Source: Montifringilla adamsi (lineage: Eukaryota; Chordata; Aves; Passeriformes; Passeridae). From it: a DNA stretch of 64,000 bases. The position numbers were made by a program, and so were the translations under genes. The notes beneath the pieces were generated by a model, which saw only the letters and a program-made list of their open reading frames with translations, did no database searches and had not been told where the DNA came from. Where the stretch lies: assembly GCA_017590115.1 (NCBI GenBank), contig JAGGNK010008226.1:3827617-3891616 (forward strand), read 5' to 3'. Positions 22,804 to 34,800 of the stretch are shown piece after piece; the first letter of the stretch is position 1, and every line of letters begins with the position of its first letter.

Positions 22804-25800
22804 GTAGGGAGGGCGGGGGTGCCCGGGCCCGGTGTCCCGGCGGGGCGAGGGGGGTCGGGGGCCGCGCTCCCCCCGCGCGTGGCGATGCAGTGAGGGCAGG
22901 AGCTGCCTTTTGTCTCTGACGCACTGCAGTCCCTTTTTTGTGCATTCAATCATTTGATACCTCGGTCCTGTAATGTTTATTTAAAGTTGCTTAAGTCCGC
23001 CCGGCTTGCCAGGGGAGAAGCGAACCTGATTTATTTTTCAGCTGTGAACTGCCCGAGCGCTGGATGCCTTATAGAAAGGAGAGATCCGGCTCGGAGTCCA
23101 ACTTCTTTTTTCTTTCCCCGTTTTCTTTTCCCTGGTCCCAAACTCTGCCGGCAGCTGCCGCTCCGGTTTAGTTGCGAAGCACGCTCGGGGAAAAGCCGCA
23201 TCTCAGTCCAAATATGTCCATGGAAGGAGCGGCGCGGAGGGGAGAGCGGCCGCGGCCCTGCGGAATGACCCTTTCGGGTCAGGCGCTCCGGCTTTTGGGG
23301 AATACAGCCCATTCCTTGGGGGAATGCAGCCCTCTGACCCAACAGCGCGGCGGCTGTGGGCAGAAAGTGCCGGAAACTTGAGCCAAGTGGGATTTGCCTG
23401 GTAGGAAAGCGATTCCCCGGGGTCTCGGCGCGCTTCTCTGTGCGGAGCGCGGGGCTGGAGCGGAGCCCGAGGGGCCGCGCCGAGGAGCGGCGGCTGCTGC
23501 GGGGCGGCCCCGGGGAGCCCCGGGGCACAGCAGGGTCGGGCTGCGGGAGCCCTGGTGAGCTGGGGGACAGCGGGGTCGGGAGCCCTGGTGACCCGGGGCA
23601 CAGCAGGGTCCGGGTCCGCGCAGCAGCGGGGAAGGGGCCGCGGGATGCGGGATGCGGCTGCACCGGCTCTCTGTTGAAAGTTTCTCTCCCCTTCCGTACA
23701 ACGTGAGGAGCGGCGCGCTCAAGAAGTGTTAATTATTTTATGAAGTTACCGTTTCTTAAAATAGTAATTGCCCGGTTTGAGAGCGCAGACCGTGACTGAA
23801 AGCTCGGTGTGAGAGCAGCTGGCCTTGGAAGGGAAAGGAGGTACTTCTCTATCGCAGATTAACCCCCTTTGCAGCTCTCGAAGTGCTAGTTCGTTTGGTC
23901 TATAAATAAATTCCAGTAATAGTACTCAGAGGTCTTAGAAAGAATGTAATTTGAAAATAAGACTATTGAGACTAGCATAGGAAAAAGTGTTTTCTCTCCT
24001 TTTTGGAGGCACCTGCTAACACTTGCTGTTACGGTAGTAAAAATAAAAGTAGTGTGGTTTTTATAACCATAGAATGTACTTGAGAAGAAAAGTGTGCTGT
24101 TTACTGAAAGGGTTTTGTTCCAGGAATACTACTTGAGACTAACCCATTTAACAGAACAGTCAGATTCAAGCTGCTTTCAATAATTGTGTGAGGAGAGTTG
24201 GAAGCTGTCTGATGGATCAGCCCTCTGCTTGAGCGGGTGCCTGAAACAAAACAAATTTTCACCCCTATCTCGTGTGAAATCTGTGGTGATGAGAGGTGCC
24301 TCCGTGCCTCTTCTGCCAATTGCAAGGGCAGTCACAGGTACAAAAAGCTGTATCTGCTTTTCAGCAGCTTTTGTGCGACACACTCTTTTCCAAACAGGAA
24401 AATCTGTTACTCCTGGCTGTAAGCAGCAACGTGTGCTTTGGGTTTGTTCACTGGGAGACAGAGAAATGCCTCCAGAGATGAGCTGTTGTTTTTTGGGAGT
24501 TCCTAGCTAAAAGAAGTTCTCCAGTTTATTGTGGTAGAAGTTGTGTGTAACTGCTCTTGCACAGCCATTTATCAGAGCCTCGAGTTAAATGTGATTTCTG
24601 GAATCCATGGACAGCTGCTGAAATCATCAGTTTGTTGAGTACCAGTGTATTTCACAAGGACAGGTACTAGTTAGCAAAAGAATCTTAGAGTCAGGCCCAA
24701 GGAAAATGTGTTTTCCTAAATATTCTCTTAGCTGGACAATGCCAAGGAAGGCAAATTACCCACTGACATTGAATTTCAAATCCAGCGAGTATTTTTGAAG
24801 ACACCAGACTTCTGTTAATACCTAAACAGGTAGGAAGGACATAACCACAGATGAAAGCAAAAAACCAGATGTGATGGGGAGAACTTTGATTTCCTTCATT
24901 CTCAGCCTAGCTCAAATGAGAACTTGGGGCTTTTAGAAGAGATCTGAGAATCACAAAAGCTGACTGCATGTGTCAGACTTCGTGCACCTTTTCAAGGATG
25001 ATTATACAAACATCAAACTTGTGCTGACTCCATCACTGCATTGCCTTCACTGAAATCTGACAGTGAAATTAGCAATTTTTTTTACCACCTTTGAGGTGGT
25101 CTTGTACTCTATCCACCAATATTCTGTCTGTGAATGTTTGCTCTCTTTCTGGAGAGAGTAAGCAATGAAATGAGGTATTACACTCTAAGTGGACAATGAC
25201 TGGAGCACAGATCTAGGGCTGGCTGAGCTTTTCTAGCTAGGTAAAAACATAGCTAGACAAACAAAGTCCTGTTGTTCCCAAGTGCTTGGTCTTGGTCTTC
25301 TCACTTACCCTAGCCTAACATCAGTGTAGCCACGCTGACTGCAGTGATCTGCGCCAGATACGTAATCGGGTAAAAGTTGAAGTGGCTCTTCTGAAATTTT
25401 AACCCATGACAAAAGCATTTTAAAGCAACAAAACCAGACCTTGTTTTTGCATTGAACTCTATATTTTAGGTGCATTTTTGAATTCAGGCTCTCTGTTATT
25501 TCCTCATTCAGTCTGGCCTTTTTTGTTTTTTTGACATGAAGGATGGGTGTTCTTCTGCATGTTTGTTTCTGTTACATGTAAGAAATCACTGCAGCATAAG
25601 GATGGATTGGGGAGCCCTTAATGAGAAACAGGGAAGAATCTCATGTTGTTTCAATGAGAAATAAGGAATGACTTAGCAAATGACAGAAAAATATTTATTA
25701 ATGAAGCTTCTTGGTAGACTGATTTTCTTTCAAGGATCTGATTAGTTAACAGTTAGACAGTTAAGGAGTAAGGTACAATTAATACTGTGAAGGTCTATAT

Positions 25801-28800
25801 ACATCTAGTAAAAAGTGTGTTTACTAGTGATGCCGCTCTTCCTTTTTTTTTTTTTAATAGAATTACTCATTTCCTATGCTTATTTGTTGTAGTTATTTTC
25901 TGTGCTAACTTAGGGTGTCACAGCTCTGCATACTTCCTGCAGGATTGTCTTATGGCATTAAATTGTTAACTTGGTGTTCCCCAAAGTGTGGATAAAAATA
26001 GATTGCACTTAAAGAAGAAAACAAAGAAGGTTTGTATAGGTATTTATCGATACCCCTCCTATGTGTCATTTCCACATGCAGTAAACCCCCTGGGAAGTAA
26101 TCCAGCTAAAAATAAACCAAAGGAATTGACTGTGCTGAGCTTCACTAACGGATATTGGAGTGATCAATAGCTCAGCGGTGCCTTGGGTTTGAGATAAAAG
26201 CTACAGCAGCAGCCAGGCACGAGTCTGGGAGCAGCCATAAAAGTGATCTATGGTAAGTATTGGCTGCAGCAGTGACTGCACAAAGGCCTAAACAAAGGAA
26301 GAAGAAGCCATCTCACCCTGCTGCTGATGCTTCACTGGGGAACAACTGACTACACCTAAGTTTCCAGCCTCTCCCTTCATGGCTGTTGCATCTCTTTTCT
26401 GTCTGCTTCCCCAAATAAGTCTGAAGTCACTCAATTCGCATCTCTTTAGCAGTGGGCTTATTTTTGAGCACTGACTTCCTGTGGTCAAGTTGACTGAAAA
26501 ATCCTTGGTAGACCAAATTAGAAATTGCATTGAGAGGTCAGAACAGCCTCTCTGAAGCTGTACCTCTTGCAGTGGTTCTCCTCAGAGGAAGGGAATGTGA
26601 GCTCAGCTTAGTAACATTTAAGGTCTCTTCCACCTGCAGTGTTTTTACATTCCTAATGCTGATGTGCATTCTGTCAAGGCTAATAAGTTAGTTTCTGGAT
26701 TAAAAAGGTACTGCACAGAAAAGGCTTAATAGGTAGGAGTGGTAAAATTGTCAGTAGGGGATTTTTGGAGGGTTGTGTCCTGGCTTTGCCCAGATTCCCC
26801 GCAGCTGCTTGGTGTAGTTATTTAAAGCCCCCCCTGACAGAACATGGTGAGCAGGGAGTTAACTTATGGACATATCAATTAACCTGAAAACAAGGGGTGG
26901 GGCTAATCGGAAATAAGAGACAGGAACACGAGGAAATGATACTGGAGATAATGCAAGAGGAAAAGCAGAGAAGGTGTTGCAGGGTTGTGTGCAACTCCTG
27001 GCACTGTGTGCCCCTTATCTAAAGGACAAAGGAAGAATACTTGTGCCAGGTGGCACCATTCTTACCTAGGAACTGTATTTTTAACACTTGTATGCACAGG
27101 CAGAACTTTTCCATGACTATGTGGCAAAAATAGAATTGTTCCCACTTGAACCATGATAAGGCAGGTAACAATCCATTACACTTTGGGGAGCGCAGACAGT
27201 GTCACTCTGTAGGTAAGCTGTGGTCTCTCCTCATGCCAAGGTAAATGTAAATTAGAAGAAACAGCTTGTTCACACAGATCACATTACTTAATTACAGGCA
27301 AAAAGAAAAATTCTGTATCTTAAATATGTTGCAGAAGCTGTTGGTTTAATTATTTTTACTTTTCCTTTTTGGTTTTACAGACAGGAAAATCAGGCATGGG
27401 ATGGGGAAGAGACTTGTCTGACATTTACTCAGTAGGCCAGGTAGCACGAAAGTGTGGTTTTTTTATGGCTGATGGCAAAGCTTTATAATTAATAAAAGGG
27501 GTGCAATGTAGCAAGTGCTTTTATAGTTTTGGAAAATTGTTCTTTAAGGAAGTGAAGACAGAAAACTGCTGTGTACAAAATGAAATTTTAGATGAAAATT
27601 TGAAGCCTCACTGTTAACTGAATTCACAGCCTATTCTTCAACCATTATCTGCTTATTCTCTCTTTTTTTTTTTTTTTAATGAGGCCTTGTTTTGCTAATT
27701 TTTGAGGCTTGTGCTTTCTGATGTGTTTCAGATTCCTGGGTCATAACTAATAGGAAAGCAACAGTTTGACCACCTGCTTCTTAGGTAATGAGGCAGTGAA
27801 CAGAAATAACTGAATAAAGTGTCATTCTCATCCCCCATGGCAAGGATATTTGTTAGCACACTGAAGGGCTTTTCTCTAACTCCATCCACTGAAGCTGGCG
27901 GGGTGGGTGGTGATCCCAGCTCTCTAAGAGCACTCTGCTGCTCGGAGCAGTCATTGTTTCTTTCTCAGACATGTTCAGTTTGGCCCATGGGGTGATCTCA
28001 GTGCCAGCTTCCACTCATGGGCACACAGGGCAGGTGTTGTCATGTCTGCACCAAGGCATTTTAGCTGAAGAAAGAATCCTCCTAGTGATTAAAGCAGGAC
28101 AGGTTTTGTTCCTGGAACAAGATTGATCTGCAAGATAGCCAACATATTTGCTCCAGTAAGGCTCTCTGTTCTGAAAAGCTTAGGATTAGTTTTCTCCTTC
28201 AGTTTTTAATGGTGTTTATTTATTTCTAATGGCATCAGTTAGGGCAAATGTTCATGTAATGCTTGTATAATACAACTCGATAATTACAAGAGAGGACAAA
28301 AGGCCTGTTTGCCTACACATATGTATGTTGGGAAATAAAACTCAGCATTCAGCAAGTAGAACATCAAAAGCAGCTTGGCCTGTAATTGGGTTACATGATG
28401 CGACTGACACGAAGTCCTACTGAGACAGCTCATGCAGCTGAGCTTATTCATGGTTTCCTTCAGTCATTAGCTAATGATATCTTGCTCAAATGCCTATGTG
28501 CTCAGCCTATATATTTAAGCACAAATTGTGAGTAAAAGGGTGAGAATGCAAATGTCTGCAGCAGCTGAGGCAGGGCTGTCAGAAGTTTGGAGTCAGCACT
28601 GAGAGTAAATCACTGGGTACCTTGGAACCCGTGTAGTTCTCTGGGAAGTGTTAGTAAAACCCAGCTCATGCTGATGTTGTGCTATTTATATGTTCAAACA
28701 CACAGCAGACACGAGGAACTTCTCAGAAATACTTGGGATATGTTGATTTCTATTGGTAGCAAAGGTAGTGTAGTACTTTCATAGTTCATGCAGCAGAGGA

Positions 28801-31800
28801 GAGAAGGTCTGGCCAGAAGTAAAGTGGATGTGGAATGTAACTCCAATGGTTAAAATTTTGCCTTTCTATGACAAAAATTGTGTTTAATAAATAGAATAGT
28901 TACTTCATTCTTATTTTGAATAATGGGTACCACTGGCTTTTTTGGTTATTCATGACAGTTTCAGGTTTGAGCGAATGTGTGAACAGAACTTGGTTGTGAT
29001 ATCACTCACTTTGGTTATGTTGCTGTATTTGATTGTGAAAGAACAGAATCATGCTATTCCCTTTTTCCTGAATAGATAGGATTTGGGCTTCAAATTATGA
29101 AAGGTGTGTTCTCAAGGAAGATTTTGTCAAGTACTGGTATTTTCTCAGTCATTTGAGCCACCATAATTGTGTGGTACTCTATAGCAGCAGCTCACAAGTT
29201 CAGAACACACTGGAGTCATGGTCCATCTGTTTGCATACAGAGAAGTTGTTTAATCTCTTGGCAGTGTCGGTAAATTTTGTTTTCCCCTTGCTAGATAATA
29301 TTTACAAAGCAAGTACAATTTAAATACTTGCACTGCTGCTCTGCAAGAGCACTGCAGGGATGCTACATGTGTGAATAACGTGCTTTAGAGACTGAACTGA
29401 CTGTGCTGCAAAATACAGGTTAAGAAAAATGCAAGAGTGCAATGGCAGCAAAGAAGGTTTTTAGACTTTATTCTGTAGATCACTTCAGTATTGAAGGAAT
29501 GACAAATGTATTATGTAAGGAGTCTCAAAAGGGAGATTCTGAATTTGACACAACTATTCAAGTAATTTAACATGAATACAGAATATTTTGACAAATTAAA
29601 TTCGAACAGTAGAGCTGTCTTGGAAAACTCCAGTGGCAATTTGCTGGCGTCAGCAGTGACTGAATTTGTAGGTTTCTGTGTTTGGGTCTGGAATGGCACT
29701 TGAGCAGACTTGGGGCACACTAGGAGTTATCCATTATGCACTCCAGATAGTACAGCTGTACTGGGAACCCTGGTGCAAGGCTGCTCCTGCTCTTGCTGTC
29801 ACTTTTTTATTCCAGTGGCTCATGGCTTAAAGTCACTTACAAATGGGAGCAAGTTGGAGGATTTTAGTGTCAGTCCTGACAGTGCCCTTCCCACGGGAAG
29901 CCAGCAGTAGGATGTGGGGGTATGAAGTGTTTTTTCCAGTTGCACAACTCGTGCTGGCTGCACCTTTATTTATCCTGGTGATGGCCTCACAACAGAAACG
30001 CTTGTCCCGAGAGCTGTGAGCACTGTCCCTGCTCCTGAGCAGATCTTCAGGCACAGCTCCACTGTCCCTCCTGCAGCCTCCTGGGCCAAACCTCTCATTT
30101 GCCTGGATGTGATGGCTTACCTCAGCACCTCCTCAAGTGCTGGCTCAGGTTTGAGTTCCTGCAGTTCAGGCTACCTGAAATGTCAACTAAAACTGTTGTG
30201 AACATTTCCGAGCTGCTCAAGGCAGTTTTTGCGTTTTTGCGCTCCCTCCTTTTGAGGGATTCTCTCTCTTCAAGGTAAATTGAGTGGTCACAACTGGGAT
30301 TGCTGATAGTCAGTCCTGGTACTTACTGAAAATTACTTGATACTCTGCTGCTTGTAGCTACTCTCAGTTTTAAGGAACTTCTTGTTTCCTTAGATGAGGG
30401 CAGGAGAAATTTGCTTCAATTGGTTTTAATGCAGAAACCTGAGTTGGGTTCCTGTTTTTTTAATACTTAAACCAGGAAGGATGATGGACTAAGACTTGTC
30501 ATTCATTTGTTGGTCATTCTCTTTGTGCAGATTTGAATTTAATGTGAGCTCTGGACTTTTTCCAGGTAACAGGTTTGTTAATGTAAAAAGAACTGTATGT
30601 GATAGAAGGCAAATAAAACCCCAAAAATGGCTACTTTTTGTTGTGCTGGCTGTTCTGTGGAATTAAAGCATTCGTAGGGAATCTGTGAATTTCTTTAATG
30701 TAGTGTGAAGATGAGTTTTCCATAGCTTGATTCCATTCCTCCCCACTGGCACAGTGTCCCCAGGCACACCTGAGCTTTTCCTGAAGTCTTCCAGAACCTG
30801 TTTGCCCAGGCTGGAAACTCAGGCTCTCCTGCACGGAGCAGAGCTGCTTTGGCCAGAAATTTGGAGACAGGGACATTGGGAACTGCACTCACTTGCTGCT
30901 GTGTCAGATTCTCACTAAACACAAACCAGAACCCAGGGCCTCCTCAGTGGGGTCATTCCCCAGAGATGGGGATTTCAAAATACCTGGATTGTCCCTGTTT
31001 GTGATTGTAGCACATGGGAAGAAAATAAACAGGGAGGAAAGAATGTTAAAGATGTGGTAATACAAACTGGCTAATGTAGGCAACTGTTTGCAGAGTTAAG
31101 TACTAATTAAGTGTTGAAGGGGACAGTGTAGATCGGGAAGTGCAGTTGTGATGAGAGCGCCTTTCCTAAACCTGATCTGTGCCTCGGAGCCACTGATGGT
31201 GGGAAAAACAAGGACGCTGCATTTGTTCTTTTACCAAGGGCTGTTCCAGTGTGACTGCACAGTTGAGGCCTCTGTGGTTAAACCTGACTACAGGGGAAAA
31301 AAGCCTGCAACAAAGGACCAGTTTGAAATATTAACTTTCCAAAGGTGCAGCACAGGTTGTCTGAAGCTGTAAGAATACATGAGAAATCATGGGAGTATAG
31401 CCTACTAAAAAAATAGGGAACAACAAAACAAAAACACCTTCAGTATTGACAGAAGCTTTACTTAATTTCTAAACTGGATGCTTTGAAAAAGCAGTCCAAC
31501 CTGATTTTTTGCTTTGGTTTTGGGCTGCCTCTTTTGTATTTCCTAGCAGGGCTTAAGTTGCAGTGGCAGATTTTTCAGATTGCTGAGAAAGTTCAAAACA
31601 AGGGCAGCCCCACGAGTCTGAGCACAAAGACAAGGGAGGGGAAGCCCATGGCTGGGCTCTTTGGGGGGGTTCATGGAGGGTGTGGGGAGTGGGACACTGC
31701 CCATGTGGAATGATTTATCATTGTGGGGCACTCCAGAAAACTGGAGGCCTTATCCCCAAACGGAGCTATCAAAGACAATGCAGACCCCAAAACAGCTGCT

Positions 31801-34800
31801 CCCTTTGGGCAGTTCTGTACCCCCAGGTGGGGCAGAGCAGCTTTGGCTGAGCACCTTCTCATGCCAGAGCACTTGTAGGTGCTGCAGGCCCACCCAGCTC
31901 CTAAACCCTTCCCGCAGAGCGGCTGGAAGTGAGGGAATCTCCTTTTTATAGCGGAGGGAGCGGTGGCTGTAGGTGGGGTGTCTGCTCGGGTTACCGCGGC
32001 GGGGACACTGGAGCAGCTGGCGCTCGCAGAATGCCCGGAGTCAGCGCACACCAAGGTGCTGCTTCCCGCTGGGATTCATCGGCTCCCCTCCCAGCCCAGG
32101 CTCTGACACACGCTTGGCTGCAGCACGACCTCGCATTGTTGTCAGCTGAGCACACCTCAGATTTATTTTTTTTTATTTTCCAACAAATGCAGTTTGCTGA
32201 CGTAAGGGCATGTCCCTGTGGATCCCGGCCGAGCTGCGGGGCCGGGGCTGTGCTGGTGGAAGGTGAAGGAGCGAGTGAGTGTTGGTGTGTGTGGGGTTCT
32301 GAAAGCCCCTGAGAGCCTGTGTGGAGCAGAGGAATGTGGTTTCCTGGTAGGGTGAATTTAAAATGACTCATCCGTGGATCCCGGTGCAGACGTTGGCATG
32401 AGATCATCCTCATTCTGCAGCTGGGAAAGCCAACTTCACATTGCTTCTCTCTGCGAACTTTCTAGGCCTGGCTCTCCTCTGTGCCTCTTCTAGAATTCTT
32501 CCTTTGTGGAGGATTTTTTTTTTTTTTTTTAATGAGTAAAAGGAAATGGAACAGTGGGGCTCAGACTTTGAACTTGTTCCTTTCAATGTTTGTCTTCATT
32601 AGTTTACACAAATAACAGCCTCAATTCTCTGCAGTTTTATTGCTAAGAAGAAATCACTTTTTGAGATGATACTATCATATCGTAAAAACACTGATAATCT
32701 GGTTGGTAAAATAGTGAATTCCTGATGAATTAGTATGTCAGTGTGTACAGGAGCAACATGAAATATCTTTGCAACTGAAACACCCCTTTAAAAATAGGGT
32801 TTCCAACACTTGCACCATATGTCCCCTTATTAAATTCTCCTCTTACTGAATAATGACATTACCCTCTGAATGACAGAGGTGCTTGTTACATGATCTGACT
32901 TAGAGATACATCTGGAACTTGGCCCTCGCGGGGTCTCAAAATAGAATGACCGATGCAGGAAGAACTTACTAGAGGACTTGGGAGGGCTCTTAGAACAAAC
33001 CACTTCCACCCTTGCCAGAGCTTTGACATTGTCCAGTGGGTGTACTCAGAAAACATGGGGATTTTTAAATCTTGCTTTTCAGTGTTTTCCTCTTTGTTAA
33101 GCGATCCTGTCTTCCCCTTCCCTCTCCCTCAATAGTTACTGAACCAGATCCTCCTTAGCTGGGATTGAACACATTTGCAGTGTGCAGTGTCAGTATCTCT
33201 TCAAATAGCCAGTAGGAAGAACATTACCAACAAAATCTGTGCTTCTGTTGGGATTAGTCTTCTTTGCAAGTGTCTTTTCAGATGTAGCAGAGATGTGTTC
33301 TGAGAGGTACTGAGGAGATGTCTTTTGTCCCATTGGTACTTTTTTGAATTGGATGAGCTCTCTCTGAAAAGGCTGGGCTGGTGGCTAAGTGCTAGTGATG
33401 ATAAATAAGAGATCCAGGTGGAATTAGGCAGGTATTTCAAAGAACAAGCGAATGCTTATGAGAACCCCCACACATGAGCAGGATTTTAATCTTCCTCCTC
33501 TTGCCTGCAGTGTTGTCACCTGCTGTTGGCGGCCCTGCTCAGGCCTGAGAGGCCCCGAGCTCCTCACACACATCTGAGCTGCTTTTAGGACAGACCTTTA
33601 GGGCAGCTTTCTCTAACCCTATTTATTGAGCTACCAACAAGCTCTCTGTGCTGTTTTCCCTTGCAGGAAGGCCAGGCCTCAGCAAATGGCCCATCTCGAG
33701 ACAGCCCCAAGCAGCCGGCGGCCCGAGAAGGACATGTGGGCTACCCCAAGCTGCGGGCGGGCTACATCCCCATCCCCGTCATCCACGAGGGCATCGATGG
33801 CCGGCAGCAGCACCCCTGCTTCTCCTCGCCGCAGCCAGGGCTGCAGAGGTACAAGACAGAGGCCGTGCCAGCCCCGGGGCAGGCTCAGGCACCCCTCAGG
33901 GGGAGCTATGGTGGCCCCGAGTCGCCGGCGAGGGGGCCGGCGGAGGCCGATAAACAATGTGGACAGACACCGGCAGCTGCGGCCGCGCCGGCCACGCACG
34001 GACCCGAGGTGAGCGTCAGCGCTGCTGGGCTCTGCTTGCAGTGGTCTTTGCAGCATTTATGGCCTGAATGTCACACACGGGGAGCTTAGAAAGCCCGGCT
34101 CGCCACAGGATTGTGTTTTTCCCAACGCTCGCAGGGTACTGAAAGTGCACAGTCATGGCAGCATGAATATGGATGGGTTTTTTCTGGCGTCACCCGCTTC
34201 TGTTCTGGAATGATTCTGCAGAGATAAATGCAGAGCTGAGCAGGCCCTGTGGCAGGGGAGGGTTTTTTTAGGGTTTGTACAGGTTCTCCTACAAGTGGAG
34301 AATGCAGACAAGCCTCTTGTGTTCTGCGCTGTGACTCAAACTGGGTGAACAAAGTGGGAGAGACAAGTGCCCAGTCAGCTAACAACCCAGGCCACTTCAG
34401 AAGATCTTTGCTTCCTAATTGCAAATTTCAGTTGTATGAAATGGATTTACATATATACAGATTTAGAAGTGAGTTGTAAAGTATTTTTGTCCTTCAGTGG
34501 CATGTGAAAAAAATTTCAGACTGTGGACTTCTTTGAAAAAAATGTCACCCTGCTTGTTTTATGTTTCAGAAGGTGGGATTTTTGGCCTGCTCTCTGTAGA
34601 GAATTAGCAAATTGGTATTCTTGTAATATATGGAAATATAAGCCTCATTTTTATTCAAAGTAAGATGAGCAGGAAATTCAGCCTTCACCAAGCTGAAAAC
34701 ATATCAGGTCTATAATTCAACAGTGGTGGCATCTTCTCTGAAACCCATTTGGAGTTTGAAGAATGTAATTAAAATCCTGTTGGCAGGTTTCTCAGCTGTC

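Larger units (their letters stand above)
22150..23660. promoter_or_regulatory. CpG island over BAG3 promoter and exon 1
   Basis: Dense CpG and C-rich sequence begins near 22,150, covers the presumed promoter, 5' UTR and exon 1 of BAG3, and fades near 23,660 in intron 1. Two heat-shock-element-like sites lie within 190 bp of the ATG. A GGATAAAG at 22,593 looks weakly TATA-like but is only about 40 bp from the ATG, so I do not assign it as the TATA box. Confidence 0.8.
22804..33666 (+). other. BAG3 intron 1
   Basis: 10.9 kb. The first 850 bp belong to the CpG island and contain a GC-rich minisatellite (23,521-23,617). A second CpG-containing patch at about 31,920-32,290 may be regulatory. I see no other gene or recognised repeat. 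T-runs lie at 25,841-25,855, 27,664-27,678 and 32,514-32,530. Confidence 0.75.

Noticed and set aside
22001..22953. 211-271-codon ORFs overlapping BAG3 exon 1
   Set aside because: These are shadows of GC-rich BAG3 leader and exon 1. The BAG3 frame is open upstream but contains no ATG before 22,633.
26770..27080. Possible solo LTR beginning TGTCCTGGCTTTGCCCAG
   Set aside because: The opening recalls some avian endogenous retroviral LTRs, but I could not find a matching CA end, target-site duplication or internal sequence.
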